Shown: positions 34,718 through 43,789, numbered from the stretch's first letter. The stretch: DNA of 64,000 nucleotides from Agromyces sp. 3263 (GCF_031456545.1 NZ_JAVDUV010000001.1:806001-870000); one strand, 5' to 3'. Numbers and translations: made by a program. Notes: generated from the sequence alone by a model not told the origin.

Positions 34718-37675
34718 ATGAGCTCGACTGCGGCCCACGACCTGCGTGCGGAGCCCGCTGCCCCTGCCCACCGCGCCACCGGCGTCGAGGCAGCGGAGCC
34801 CGCTGCGTCCCTCGCGGAGTCGTCGGTGGCCGACCCGTCGGTCCTTGAGTCGTCGGCCGCCGACTGGGCCATCCGTGGCGGCGCGCCGACTCGCGTCGCC
34901 CTGCCCGCGCTGCAACGGTCGGCGGGGAATGCCGCGGTCGCGCGGCTGCTGGCGCATCCCGCTGCGCCGGCTCCCGCCCGGTCGCCGACGCCGAGGCCGT
35001 CGCAGGCGCCGACGCCCCATTCGGCGTACGCCCCGACTGCCGAGACGGCACCCGCGGCCGGCAGCACCGACGTCGAGGCATCGGCCGCCGGCTTCGGCAG
35101 CGAGACGCTGACGACCGACGCGGTCGCCGGCCCGACCGCGCTGCGCGGACCCGAACAGCAACGCGCCGAACCCGCGACGCAACACGACCAACCCGCGCTG
35201 CAACGCGAGGAGGAGGACCCCGGCTTCTTCGCCTCGATCCGTCGCCGGTTGTCGGGCATCGGCGACGGCATCCGCGCGGGGTGGACGAGCGTGTCGAGCG
35301 GCGTCGGCGAGGTGGTCGACGGCCTGCGGGAGCGGGGCGCCGGCGCGCTCGACGCCATCCGCGCGGCCGGCGCGGGCGTCGGCAACTTCGTGCGCTCGGT
35401 CGCCGCGAGCCTGCCCGACTCGGCGACGGCGGCGTTCACGGCCATCCGCGGGGTGGTCCTGGCGCCGATCACGGCGATCGTCGGCGGCGCGACCCGTCTG
35501 CGAGACGCCGTGCTGCACTTGGATGCCGACGGCCTCGCCGGCGCATGGAGCTCGATCACCGGCCTGGCGTCGGGTGCGTGGAGTGCCGCGCAGGCGATGG
35601 CGGGCGCCGTCGGCCGTGCACTTTCGGGCCTGTGGGACGGCGCTGCGGCCGGATTCCGCAGCGTCGTCGACTCCGCGCGGGCCGGCGCGAACGCCGTCGT
35701 CGACGGGCTGGTCGGGCTCGCGTCGTCGGCCACGAGCCGGCTCGGCGCGTTGTGGTCGCGGGTCGAGGGCTTCGGCTCCGACCTGCTGTCGGCCGACAGC
35801 TGGGGCGGCGCGATCGTGCGGCGCATCGGCGGCGCGCTGCTGTCGGGTGCGCAGCGCGCGTGGAGCACCGCGCAGGCCGGGTGGCAGCGGGCGCGGGACA
35901 CGGCCGGGAGCATCGGGGCATCCGTCGTCTCTGGCGCACGCGGCGCGTGGGACACGGTGTCGGGTGCGGCGACCTCGGCATGGGACACGGCGGGCCGCGC
36001 GTGGACCCGCGTGAAAGAGGGCGTGGGCGGCGCCGCCGACAAGATCACGGGCGGCGTGCGGTCGTTCGTGCAACGCGTGCGTTCGTTCTCGATCACGCCG
36101 CTCGTCGCGAAGCTGCGCAAGTACGGCCAGGCCATCACCGGCTTGGGCACCCTCGTCGCCGATCCGATGTCGACCATCGAGCCCTACGCCGAGGGCATCG
36201 CGGGCAAGCTCTCGGCCGGCATGCCGGCCGCGGCATCCGATGCGGTCGCACCCCACATGCCGGCCGCCGCGCGTGCCGCGAACGCTGGGCCTGCGGCATC
36301 CGCTGTGCCTTCACCGGTGCAGCGACAGGTGACGGATGCCCCGGCCGAGGCGGTCACGCGCACCACCTCGAGCGGCGCCGAGATGTGGGCGGGGCTCGGG
36401 GCGGCGTTCACCGACAAGTGGGCCAAGCTCCACGTGAAGAAGATGGCGCTCGACGGGCTGAAGAGCCTGGTCTGGCCGTGGCCGAAGATCGGCCAGGAGC
36501 TCACCGGCATCGCCGCCGACATGTCGAAGGCGTGGGGCACCCTGTTCTCGCCGCGCAACCTCTTCGACGATCCGCTCGGGTTCTTCCACGACCTGTGGAG
36601 CGACCTGATGAAGCTGCTCGACTTCCCGCTCATCCTCTGGCGACGGCTGAACAACATCGCGCTGCTGCTGCTCGGGCCGATCACGATCGTGCTCACGGTC
36701 ATCGGCTTCATCGGCGGCAGCCTGGCAGGCACCGTGCTGGGTGGCATCGCCGGTGCGCTGGCCGGACTCGGCATCGGTGCGGCGCCGGGAGCCGGTGGCG
36801 GGTTCGCCGTCGGTGGCGTCGGCGGGGCCGGGCTCGGCTTCGGGGTCGCGATGGGACTCGGCCAGGCCTTCCTCGTGTCGTTCGCCGCCGGCGAGGTGGC
36901 CGCGCTCGTCAAGGTGCTCGCCGACCTGTTCACCACCCGCCAGACCCGGCAGGAGAAGGCCGACGACTACAACACCGCCGCCGACAGCGGGCTCGCGCTC
37001 GGCATCACCGCGATCCTCGTGGGGCTCGGATGGATCGGCGGCCGCATCGCCGCCGCCTGCGCCTCGGTGCTGCGCGGGTTCCTGCCCGCGTCGGTGCTCG
37101 CCGTGATCGACGAGTTCGCCGCAGGGGTGCGCGCGGCCCGCAAGGGCGGACTGCCCGCCGAGGACCGACCGCCGCCCGCGGAGGACAAGCCCCCGGTGCC
37201 CGAGGAGAAGCCCGCCGTCGTCGACCCGGTGACCCCAGATATGCGGGTTCCGGGCCCGCAGACGCTGACCGCGGCGGAGCTCGCCGAGTTGCAGGGCATC
37301 GCGAACAAGCACCAGACGAGGCTGCAGGTCACCGGCAGCCGGGGCCGCGGAATGGGCCGGGCCGTCGAGACCGATCTCCCGCCGGGCAAGGGGACGGGGA
37401 CGAAGAGCGACATCGACGTGGTGATCGACGGGCAGCGGGACATCGACACCCGCGGCGCACTGTCGAACGACGTGAGCGGCGCCTGCAAGGGCGTCGCCAA
37501 CGTCGCGAGCTCGATCGGCGAGGCGAGCGGCCCGCACATCGACATCCTGCCGGCACCGCGCGGCGTGCCCGGCGGCGGGGAGCGGCCGACCATCCCGCCC
37601 AGCGAGCGGCCGACCGTCCCGCCGGGCCCGCCGAGCGATCGGCCGACGGTGCCGCCGGGGCCGCCGCGCGACTGA
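34718..37675 (+). CDS. eCIS/polymorphic-toxin-like protein with C-terminal nucleotidyltransferase
   Basis: A 985-residue protein. Residues 64-78 read ALQRSAGNAAVARLL, the signature found in actinobacterial extracellular-contractile-injection-system (DUF4157-type) proteins, and further LQR/VQR words occur near 165 and 530. A long Ala/Gly/Trp helical region with repeated SGAW.., GAW.., SAW.. words spans about 180-480. Hydrophobic Gly-rich putative TM segments lie at about 640-735. The C-terminus is a Pol-beta-like nucleotidyltransferase core: GSRGRG (873-878), SDIDVVID with Asp898 and Asp900, third carboxylate Asp942 (HIDIL). It ends in a Pro-rich PTVPPGPP repeat tail. Inference: an NMP-transferring toxin or cargo. 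No sheath, tube or immunity gene is adjacent. Confidence 0.75.
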   Translation: MSSTAAHDLRAEPAAPAHRATGVEAAEPAASLAESSVADPSVLESSAADWAIRGGAPTRVALPALQRSAGNAAVARLLAHPAAPAPARSPTPRPSQAPTPHSAYAPTAETAPAAGSTDVEASAAGFGSETLTTDAVAGPTALRGPEQQRAEPATQHDQPALQREEEDPGFFASIRRRLSGIGDGIRAGWTSVSSGVGEVVDGLRERGAGALDAIRAAGAGVGNFVRSVAASLPDSATAAFTAIRGVVLAPITAIVGGATRLRDAVLHLDADGLAGAWSSITGLASGAWSAAQAMAGAVGRALSGLWDGAAAGFRSVVDSARAGANAVVDGLVGLASSATSRLGALWSRVEGFGSDLLSADSWGGAIVRRIGGALLSGAQRAWSTAQAGWQRARDTAGSIGASVVSGARGAWDTVSGAATSAWDTAGRAWTRVKEGVGGAADKITGGVRSFVQRVRSFSITPLVAKLRKYGQAITGLGTLVADPMSTIEPYAEGIAGKLSAGMPAAASDAVAPHMPAAARAANAGPAASAVPSPVQRQVTDAPAEAVTRTTSSGAEMWAGLGAAFTDKWAKLHVKKMALDGLKSLVWPWPKIGQELTGIAADMSKAWGTLFSPRNLFDDPLGFFHDLWSDLMKLLDFPLILWRRLNNIALLLLGPITIVLTVIGFIGGSLAGTVLGGIAGALAGLGIGAAPGAGGGFAVGGVGGAGLGFGVAMGLGQAFLVSFAAGEVAALVKVLADLFTTRQTRQEKADDYNTAADSGLALGITAILVGLGWIGGRIAAACASVLRGFLPASVLAVIDEFAAGVRAARKGGLPAEDRPPPAEDKPPVPEEKPAVVDPVTPDMRVPGPQTLTAAELAELQGIANKHQTRLQVTGSRGRGMGRAVETDLPPGKGTGTKSDIDVVIDGQRDIDTRGALSNDVSGACKGVANVASSIGEASGPHIDILPAPRGVPGGGERPTIPPSERPTVPPGPPSDRPTVPPGPPRD

Positions 37676-37742
37676 CCGAGCCGGTGCACGGCAGACCGGC
37701 CGCCGCCCGCGGCGCCCGCGGCGCCCGCGCCACCCGAGCCGG

Positions 37743-38450
37743 TCAGCTCGCGGCGGCGAGCTGCGGGTACTGCTCGAGCACGGTGCGCGACAGCGTGCTC
37801 TTGGCCCAGACGGCGGTGTCGTCGGCGAGGATCTCGTGCTCCCCCGCCTCGACGCCCTCGTACACGCGTCGCACGATGTCGTCGGCGCGGCCCTTCGGCA
37901 CGTCGAGGTCGGCGATCATCGGGGTGTCGGTGTAGCCGAGGTGCACGCCCACGACCTGCGTGCCGCGGGGCGCCAACTCGAGGCGCAGGGAGTTCGTGAT
38001 CGACCAGAAGGCGGCCTTCGACGCGCTGTAGGCGTTGCCCGCGGCGTACCAGCTGAGCGCCGAGTGGATGTCGACGAGCGCGCCGCCGCCGTTCGCGGTG
38101 AGCACCGGCGCGAACGCCTGGGCGACGGCGAGCGGTCCGAAGACGTTGGTCTCGAAGAGCGCGCGCACCTCGTCGAGGTCGGCGTCGAGCATCGTCGACG
38201 GTGCCGAGGCGCCGGCGTTGTTCACGACGACGGTGGTGTCGGAGGCTTGTGCGGCGACCGCGGCGATGGATGCGGCATCCGTGACGTCGAGCTGAAGGGG
38301 CACGACGCGATCGTCGTTCCACTCGCGCGGAGCGCGGGCGGTCGCGTACACCTTCGCGGCGCCGCGCTCGAGCGCCTGGTGCACGAACTCGGTGCCGAGT
38401 CCGCCGTTCGCTCCGGTGACGAGCACGACGGCTCCCTGCAGTGAAGTCAT
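37743..38450 (-). CDS. Short-chain dehydrogenase/reductase
   Basis: A 235-residue classical SDR: NAD(P) motif TGANGGLGT (12-20), NNAG (77-80), catalytic Ser in IHSALSWYAAG and YSASK (141-145). It belongs to the oxidoreductase branch acting on small alcohols or carbonyls; substrate unknown. ATG at 38450. It converges with the toxin-like gene (67 bases between stops, containing a GC-rich 9-bp tandem repeat) and is divergent from the acyl-CoA dehydrogenase gene. Confidence 0.93.
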   Translation of the reverse strand: MTSLQGAVVLVTGANGGLGTEFVHQALERGAAKVYATARAPREWNDDRVVPLQLDVTDAASIAAVAAQASDTTVVVNNAGASAPSTMLDADLDEVRALFETNVFGPLAVAQAFAPVLTANGGGALVDIHSALSWYAAGNAYSASKAAFWSITNSLRLELAPRGTQVVGVHLGYTDTPMIADLDVPKGRADDIVRRVYEGVEAGEHEILADDTAVWAKSTLSRTVLEQYPQLAAAS

Positions 38451-38551
38451 GATGTGGCCTTTCGGTGGTGCGGCGGGGCGCCGCGAGACCGCGGCATCCT
38501 GAGTAGGTATTTCAAACTTAGCATGCTGGTGAGCGCCAGACGCCCTGAGCG

Positions 38552-38584
38552 TAGATTTGGCTGGAACGAGGAGGTTCGCGTGAG
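38552..38584 (+). promoter_or_regulatory. Promoter/leader matching the one at 23105
   Basis: TAGATT, then GAACGAGGAGGTTCGCG and the GTG start at 38580. The ribosome-binding site lies between GAAC and GTTC, as in the leader of the CWB2 sugar-dehydrogenase gene. Confidence 0.5.
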
Positions 38585-40568
38585 CACCGTTCGTGAGTCC
38601 AGCGCTTCCAGTGCCGCCACCGCCGCGGGCGCCGTCGCAGGTGGCGCCGTCCCCGAGGTCGACGAGCAGCAGTCGCGCGCCGTCGCCGAAGCCGCCCGCG
38701 AACAGGACTGGCGCAAGCCGAGCTTCGCCAAGGGCCTGTACCTGGGCCAGTTCGACCTGTCGCTGATCCATCCGCATCCCCGACCGGATCCAGCCCGCCG
38801 CGAGCGCGGCGAGGCGTTCCTCGCGGCCCTCGAATCGCTGCTGCGCGACGTCGACGTCGCACGCATCGAGCGCGAGGCGCGCATCCCTGATGAGACGTTC
38901 CAGGCGCTCGCCGACATCGGGGCGTTCGGCATGAAGATCCCGGTCGAGTACGGGGGCCTCGGGCTCGGGCAGTGGTACTACAACCGCGCGCTCGTCATGA
39001 TCGGGTCGGTGAACGCCAGCCTCGGCGCACTGCTCTCGGCGCACCAGTCGGTCGGCCTGCCCGAGCCGCTCGTGCTCGCGGGCACCGAGGCGCAGAAGCG
39101 CGAGTACCTGCCGCGGTGCGCCGCGGGGGCGATCAGCGCCTTCCTGCTCACGGAGCCAGAGGTGGGCTCCGACCCCGCCCGACTGCGGGCCACCGCGGTG
39201 CCGACCGACGACGGCACGGGGTACGTGCTCAACGGCACCAAGCTGTGGACCACCAACGGGGTGGTCGCGGAGCTGCTGGTCGTGATGGCGCGCGTGCCGA
39301 AGTCCGACGGGCACCCCGGCGGGATCAGCGCGTTCATCGTCGAGGCGCGCGCCCCCGGCATCACCGTGCACCGCCGCAACGCCTTCATGGGCCTGCGCGG
39401 CATCGAGAACGGGCTGACCTCGCTGCACGACGTCCGCGTGCCGCGCGAGCACCTGATCGGCCGTGAGGGGCAAGGGCTCAAGATCGCGCTGACCACCCTC
39501 AACGCCGGCCGCCTTGCCATCCCCGCGATCTGCGCGGGTGCCGGCAAGTGGAGCCTCAAGATCGCCCGCGAGTGGTCGCGCGAGCGGGTGCAGTGGGGCC
39601 GCCCCGTCGGCGAGCACGCCGCGGTCGCGCACAAGGTCGCGTTCATCGCCGCCACGGCGTTCGCCCTCGAGGCCGTGGTCGACCTGTCAGGCGTGCTCGC
39701 CGACGAGGACCGCAAGGACATCCGCATCGAGGCGGCGCTCGCCAAGATGTGGGCGTCCGAGATGGGGTGGCGCATCGCCGACGAGCTCGTGCAGATCCGC
39801 GGCGGCCGGGGGTTCGAGACCGCGGCGTCGCTGGCCGCCCGCGGCGAACGCGCCGTCGGGGCCGAGCAGGTGCTCCGCGACATGCGCATCAACCGCATCT
39901 TCGAGGGCTCGACCGAGATCATGCGGCTGCTCATCGCGCGGGAGGCCGTCGACGCGCACCTCACCGCCGCCGGGGACCTGATCGACCCGCACCTCGAGCT
40001 CTCCCGCAAGCTCAAGGCCGCCGCATCTGCCAGCGGGTTCTACGCCCGCTGGCTGCCCCAGCTCGTCGCCGGCAAGGGCGACCTGCCGACCTCCTTCGAC
40101 GAGTTCGGCCCGCTCGCCGCGCACCTCCGCTACGTCGAGCGCACCAGCCGCAAGCTCGCCCGAGCGACCTTCTACGGGATGACGCGCTGGCAGGGCGCAC
40201 TCGAACGCAAGCAGGGGTTCCTGGGGCGGGTCGTCGACATCGGCGCCGAGCTGTTCGCCGTCTCGGCCTCGTGCGTTCGTGCCATGATGATCGGCGCCGA
40301 CACCCCCGAGCACGGCAAGGCGGCCTACCAGCTCGCCGACACGTTCGCCGAGCAGTCCCGGCTGCGCACCGAACGACTGCTCGACGGGCTCTGGCGCAAC
40401 ACGGATGCCGCTGACGAGCGCCTGTCGGAACGGGTGCTCGACGGCGCGTACGAGTGGCTCGAGGACGGGATCCTCGACCGCAGCGAGGGCACCGGCCCGT
40501 GGATCACGGAGGAGGTGCCGGCCGACGCGTCCGAGAACGTCGCGCGGCGCGTCATCCGCTCGCCGTAG
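38580..40568 (+). CDS. Acyl-CoA dehydrogenase family protein
   Basis: A 662-residue FAD-dependent acyl-CoA dehydrogenase, expected to introduce the alpha,beta double bond of acyl-CoA. Seen: FGMKIPVEYGGLGLG, FLLTEPEVGSDPARL, the substrate loop LNGTKLWTTNG, and RIFEGSTEIMRLLIARE at the family's catalytic/FAD region. It is longer than short-chain enzymes (about 380 aa), with an N-terminal extension and a C-terminal 150-residue helical domain, resembling very-long-chain (VLCAD/FadE5-like) types. GTG start with GAGGAG six bases before. Transcribed away from the SDR gene. Confidence 0.92.
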   Translation: MSTVRESSASSAATAAGAVAGGAVPEVDEQQSRAVAEAAREQDWRKPSFAKGLYLGQFDLSLIHPHPRPDPARRERGEAFLAALESLLRDVDVARIEREARIPDETFQALADIGAFGMKIPVEYGGLGLGQWYYNRALVMIGSVNASLGALLSAHQSVGLPEPLVLAGTEAQKREYLPRCAAGAISAFLLTEPEVGSDPARLRATAVPTDDGTGYVLNGTKLWTTNGVVAELLVVMARVPKSDGHPGGISAFIVEARAPGITVHRRNAFMGLRGIENGLTSLHDVRVPREHLIGREGQGLKIALTTLNAGRLAIPAICAGAGKWSLKIAREWSRERVQWGRPVGEHAAVAHKVAFIAATAFALEAVVDLSGVLADEDRKDIRIEAALAKMWASEMGWRIADELVQIRGGRGFETAASLAARGERAVGAEQVLRDMRINRIFEGSTEIMRLLIAREAVDAHLTAAGDLIDPHLELSRKLKAAASASGFYARWLPQLVAGKGDLPTSFDEFGPLAAHLRYVERTSRKLARATFYGMTRWQGALERKQGFLGRVVDIGAELFAVSASCVRAMMIGADTPEHGKAAYQLADTFAEQSRLRTERLLDGLWRNTDAADERLSERVLDGAYEWLEDGILDRSEGTGPWITEEVPADASENVARRVIRSP

Positions 40569-40596
40569 GGAGTTCGCGCGAGCGTCCCGCGAGTCC

Positions 40597-40612
40597 GCGT
40601 TCGCGTGAACGC
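40597..40612 (+). terminator. Short hairpin after the acyl-CoA dehydrogenase gene
   Basis: GCGTTC-GCGT-GAACGC, 6-bp stem with a 4-base loop, 29 bases past the stop. Weak on its own. Confidence 0.4.
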
Positions 40613-40667
40613 AAGCCCGTTGTGCGCCCGTCGAACCCGCGCGTAGCTTCCACCCCAACAGACCGGG

Positions 40668-41234
40668 ATGGAGACTGCGATGACCGTGGACGATTCGACC
40701 CGCCGGCCGGTGCTCGACCGGTTGACGAAGGCGGCCGGCTCCCCCGGCACCGGAGCGTACGTGGGCCTGCTCAGCCTCGTCGTGCTCGCGGCATCCGGCG
40801 CCATCGGCCTCGCCCTGCGCACGCCGTGGCTGTTCCCGAGCCTCGGCCCGACGGTCATGCTGATCTTCGGCGCCGCCAAGGATCCGTCGTCTCGACCGCT
40901 GAACGCCGCGGTCGGGCACGGGGTCGGCATCGGCGCCGGCGTGCTCTGCCTGATCGTCTTCGGCATGGACGGCCAGCCGTCGGCACCCGACCAGGGCCTC
41001 ACTCCCGGTTACCTCCTGGCGGCTGCGTTCTCCGTGGCCATCACGGCGTTCGTGCTGAGCGCCCTGAAGCTGCCGCATCCACCCGCCGGAGCCACCACGA
41101 TGATCATCAGCCTCGGCGTGATCGCCGACCCGATCGGCATCCTCTCGATGGCGTCGGCCCTCGCGTTCGTCATCATCGCGGGTTGGGGACTGAACGCGCT
41201 GCTCGGCACCCGTCCATCCCCCCGGGAGGCGTGA
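40668..41234 (+). CDS. HPP family membrane protein
   Basis: A 188-residue protein with four to five TM helices and the family signature PHPPAGATTMIISLGV, preceded by LFPSLGPTVMLIFG and SSRPLNAAVGHGVG. HPP proteins include plastid/cyanobacterial nitrite transport components, but most bacterial members are unassigned. ATG at 40668 or 40680 may start it. A TAGCTT box lies about 25 bases upstream. No partner gene adjoins. Confidence 0.88.
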   Translation: METAMTVDDSTRRPVLDRLTKAAGSPGTGAYVGLLSLVVLAASGAIGLALRTPWLFPSLGPTVMLIFGAAKDPSSRPLNAAVGHGVGIGAGVLCLIVFGMDGQPSAPDQGLTPGYLLAAAFSVAITAFVLSALKLPHPPAGATTMIISLGVIADPIGILSMASALAFVIIAGWGLNALLGTRPSPREA

Positions 41235-41259
41235 GGCGGCGCGGGCGGCATCCGGGAAT

Positions 41260-41275
41260 ACATGCTCAGTCATGT
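41260..41275. promoter_or_regulatory. Inverted repeat ACATG-N6-CATGT
   Basis: ACATG (41260-41264), six bases, CATGT (41271-41275), 40 bases upstream of the monooxygenase-MarR-reductase operon. Size and position suit a MarR operator. Confidence 0.45.
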
Positions 41276-41314
41276 TGTTTACCTTTCTCGAACGACCGCA
41301 GAAAGGCGGACCCC

Positions 41315-42502
41315 ATGCAGTTCGGCATCTTCAGCGTCGGCGACATCGCCCCCGACCCCACCACCGGAACGACCCAGAGCGAGGCGGAGCGCATCAGCAA
41401 CCTGGTGCGCGTCGCGCAGCGGGCCGATGAGGTGGGCCTGGACGTGTTCGCACTCGGCGAGCACCACAATCCCCCGTTCGTGCCGTCGTCGCCGCCCACG
41501 CTGCTCGCGCACATCGCCGCGCTCACGGAGCAGATCGTGCTGAGCACGTCGGTCACCCTGATCACGACCAACGACCCCGTGAAGCTGGCGGAGGACTACG
41601 CCATGCTCCAGCACGTGGCGAAGGGGCGGCTCGACCTCATGGTCGGTCGTGGCAACACCGTGCCCGTGTACCCGTGGTTCGGCAAGGACATCCGCCAGGG
41701 CGTCGCGCTGGCGCTCGAGAACTACAACCTGTTGCACCGACTCTGGCGTGAGGACGTCGTCGACTGGGAGGGCAGCTTCCGCACCCCGCTGCAGGGCTTC
41801 ACGTCGACCCCGCGCCCACTCGACGACGTGCCGCCGTTCGTGTGGCACGGCTCGATCCGCACTCCCGAGATCGCCGAGCAGGCCGCCTTCTACGGCAACG
41901 GTTATTTCGCGAACAACGTGCTCGCCCCGAACTTCCACTTCAAGCCGCTCGTCGACTTCTACCGCGACCGGTTCGAGCACTACGGTCACGGCACCCGCGA
42001 CCAGGCGATCGTCGGCCTCGGCGGACAGGCCTTCATCGCGAAGCGCTCGCAGGACGCCGTCGCCGCGTTCCGGCCGTACTTCGAGGAGTACCCGCTCTTC
42101 AAGGGCAGCTCGCTCGACGACTTCATGGCCCGCACGCCGCTCAGCGTCGGCAGCCCGCAGGAGGTCATCGACAAGACGCTCACATTCCAGGAGGGATTCG
42201 GCGACTACCAGCGGCAGCTGTGGTCGCTCGACGGCCTGGCGCTCCCCGTCGAGGTCGCGCTCGAGCAGGTCGAGCTGCTCGGCACCGAGGTGGTCCCGGT
42301 GCTGCGCAAGGAGATGGCGGCGCGACGGGCGCCCGGGGTTCCGGATGCCCCGACGCACGCGAGTCTCGTCACCGCGAAGTACGGCGACTCGGAGCCCCGT
42401 CAGCCCCGCCCGAACCCCAACCGGGGCGACAACCTGTCGGGTGCCTCGCCCTACCAGGACAGCGACCCGAACGCTCCGGCGCGCTTCCCCCTGGCGGCGT
42501 GA
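41315..42502 (+). CDS. LLM class flavin-dependent monooxygenase (CE1758-type)
   Basis: A 395-residue luciferase-like monooxygenase using reduced FMN and O2. N-terminal MQFGIFSVGDIAPD, DVFALGEHHNPPF and central LMVGRGNTVPVYPWFG are typical, and the C-terminal RPNPNRGDNLSG extension matches the actinobacterial type that pairs with a dedicated FMN reductase. AAAGGCGGA precedes the ATG. Its stop overlaps the MarR gene by 4 bases, and the FMN reductase follows, so the three are translationally coupled. Substrate unknown. Confidence 0.93.
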   Translation: MQFGIFSVGDIAPDPTTGTTQSEAERISNLVRVAQRADEVGLDVFALGEHHNPPFVPSSPPTLLAHIAALTEQIVLSTSVTLITTNDPVKLAEDYAMLQHVAKGRLDLMVGRGNTVPVYPWFGKDIRQGVALALENYNLLHRLWREDVVDWEGSFRTPLQGFTSTPRPLDDVPPFVWHGSIRTPEIAEQAAFYGNGYFANNVLAPNFHFKPLVDFYRDRFEHYGHGTRDQAIVGLGGQAFIAKRSQDAVAAFRPYFEEYPLFKGSSLDDFMARTPLSVGSPQEVIDKTLTFQEGFGDYQRQLWSLDGLALPVEVALEQVELLGTEVVPVLRKEMAARRAPGVPDAPTHASLVTAKYGDSEPRQPRPNPNRGDNLSGASPYQDSDPNAPARFPLAA

Positions 42503-42990
42503 CCGTGGCGCACGATGCCCGGCTCGCGAACGAGGCCTGGGAGGCGTACTACCGCGCCCAGGCCACCATCGCCCGCGAGCTCACCGACGCCGACATCTGG
42601 GAGGGCCTGCTCACCCGCGAGTACGCGGTGCTGTTCGCTCTCTCGTCCGAGCCCGAGGGGCTCAGGATCACGGAGCTCGGCGACGACGTGCTCATCACCC
42701 AGCCCGGCATGTCACGCCTCATCGTGCGCCTCGAGGCCCGCGGCCTCGTCGAGCGGGTCGACGATGCCGCCGACGGCCGGGCACGCCGCATCCGCCTCAC
42801 CCCAGCCGGACTGGACACCCAGCGCCGCGTCGGCGCCGGGGTCGCCCGGCACGTCACCGAGGCGCTCGGCCGCGCCCTCGATCACGACCAGATCGTGATG
42901 CTGCGCGACCTCAGCCTCGCCCTGCTCGCCGGCGCTTCCGGCCCCTCGGCCGAGGTGCAGCAACTCGCCATGCGAAGGAACCTCTCATGA
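42499..42990 (+). CDS. MarR-family transcriptional regulator
   Basis: A 163-residue MarR protein. Winged helix at about 45-115: LRITELGDDVLITQPGMSRLIVRLEARGLVERVDDAADGRARRIRLTPAG, with the DGR wing. GTG at 42499 overlaps the monooxygenase stop (GTGA); a second GTG lies two codons on. It overlaps the next gene by ATGA. It likely controls its own operon, perhaps through the inverted repeat at 41260-41275, in response to the enzyme's substrate. Confidence 0.92.
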   Translation: MTVAHDARLANEAWEAYYRAQATIARELTDADIWEGLLTREYAVLFALSSEPEGLRITELGDDVLITQPGMSRLIVRLEARGLVERVDDAADGRARRIRLTPAGLDTQRRVGAGVARHVTEALGRALDHDQIVMLRDLSLALLAGASGPSAEVQQLAMRRNLS

Positions 42991-43712
42991 CCAGCACTCC
43001 CATCCACACGCCCGCTCAGCTCGCAACGGATGCCGCGAGCCGGCCCCTGCGGCTCGTCGTCGTCAGCGCAGGCGTGAGCGACCCGTCCACCACGCGGCTG
43101 CTCGCCGACCGGGCCGCGCAGAAGACGATCGACCTGCTCGGCGAAGCCGGGATGCCCGCGACCGTGAACGTGATCGAGCTGAGCGGGCTCGCCGTCGAGA
43201 TCGCCCAGGCGATCGTGGCCGGATTCCCCGGCGTGCGCCTGCAGGCGGCGATCGAGCTCCTCGCCGGAGCCGACGCCGTCATCGCGAGCACCCCGGTCTA
43301 CAAGGCGGGCATCAGCGGGCTGTTCAAGTCGTTCGCCGACGTGCTCGACAACGACCTGCTCATCGCGAAGCCGGTCATCCTCGCCGCCACGGCGGGCACG
43401 CCCCGGCACGCGATGGTCGTCGACGAGCAGCTGCGCCCGCTGTTCGCGTTCCTCCGCGCGATGCCGATGCCGACGTCCTTGTTCGCCGCGCCCGACGACT
43501 GGGGATCCACGACGCTCGGCGACCGCATCACCCGCGCGGCCACGGAGCTCACGCTGTTCCTGCGCAGCGGCGTCGGCGCCTCCATCGCCGACGGCAACTG
43601 GTCGGGCTACCAGCACCAGTTCGCCGGAAACGCGACCGCCGCCGAGCGCTCGGTCGCGGACGTCGACTTCGACACCGACCTGATGCGGCTCGCCGCCGGC
43701 GGAGGGCGCTGA
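42987..43712 (+). CDS. NAD(P)H-dependent FMN reductase (CE1759-type LLM partner)
   Basis: A 241-residue flavodoxin-fold reductase that supplies FMNH2 to the upstream monooxygenase. Seen: LVVVSAGVSDPSTTRLLADR (phosphate-binding loop), STPVYKAGISGLFKSFADVL flavin motif, and VILAATAGTPRHA. Third gene of a tightly coupled operon (ATGA overlap), which supports the pairing. Cytoplasmic. Confidence 0.93.
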   Translation: MTSTPIHTPAQLATDAASRPLRLVVVSAGVSDPSTTRLLADRAAQKTIDLLGEAGMPATVNVIELSGLAVEIAQAIVAGFPGVRLQAAIELLAGADAVIASTPVYKAGISGLFKSFADVLDNDLLIAKPVILAATAGTPRHAMVVDEQLRPLFAFLRAMPMPTSLFAAPDDWGSTTLGDRITRAATELTLFLRSGVGASIADGNWSGYQHQFAGNATAAERSVADVDFDTDLMRLAAGGGR

Positions 43713-43723
43713 CGCGGCATCCG

Positions 43724-43769
43724 GAACCGACTGCGCCCGCGGGAACCGACCTCACCGGCCCGAACCGAC
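43724..43769 (+). repeat. Three GAACCGAC repeats with 19-bp period
   Basis: GAACCGAC begins at 43724, 43743 and 43762, exactly 19 bp apart; units 2 and 3 continue as NNCACCGGCC. They end 21 bases before the -10 box of the thioesterase gene, like an array of activator or repressor sites. Confidence 0.6.
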
Positions 43770-43789
43770 GGCACCGGCCGGCATCGGCG

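Noticed and set aside
37700..37735. GCGGCGCCC tandem between convergent genes
   Set aside because: Only two full copies; likely slippage in GC-rich DNA, at most a weak terminator.
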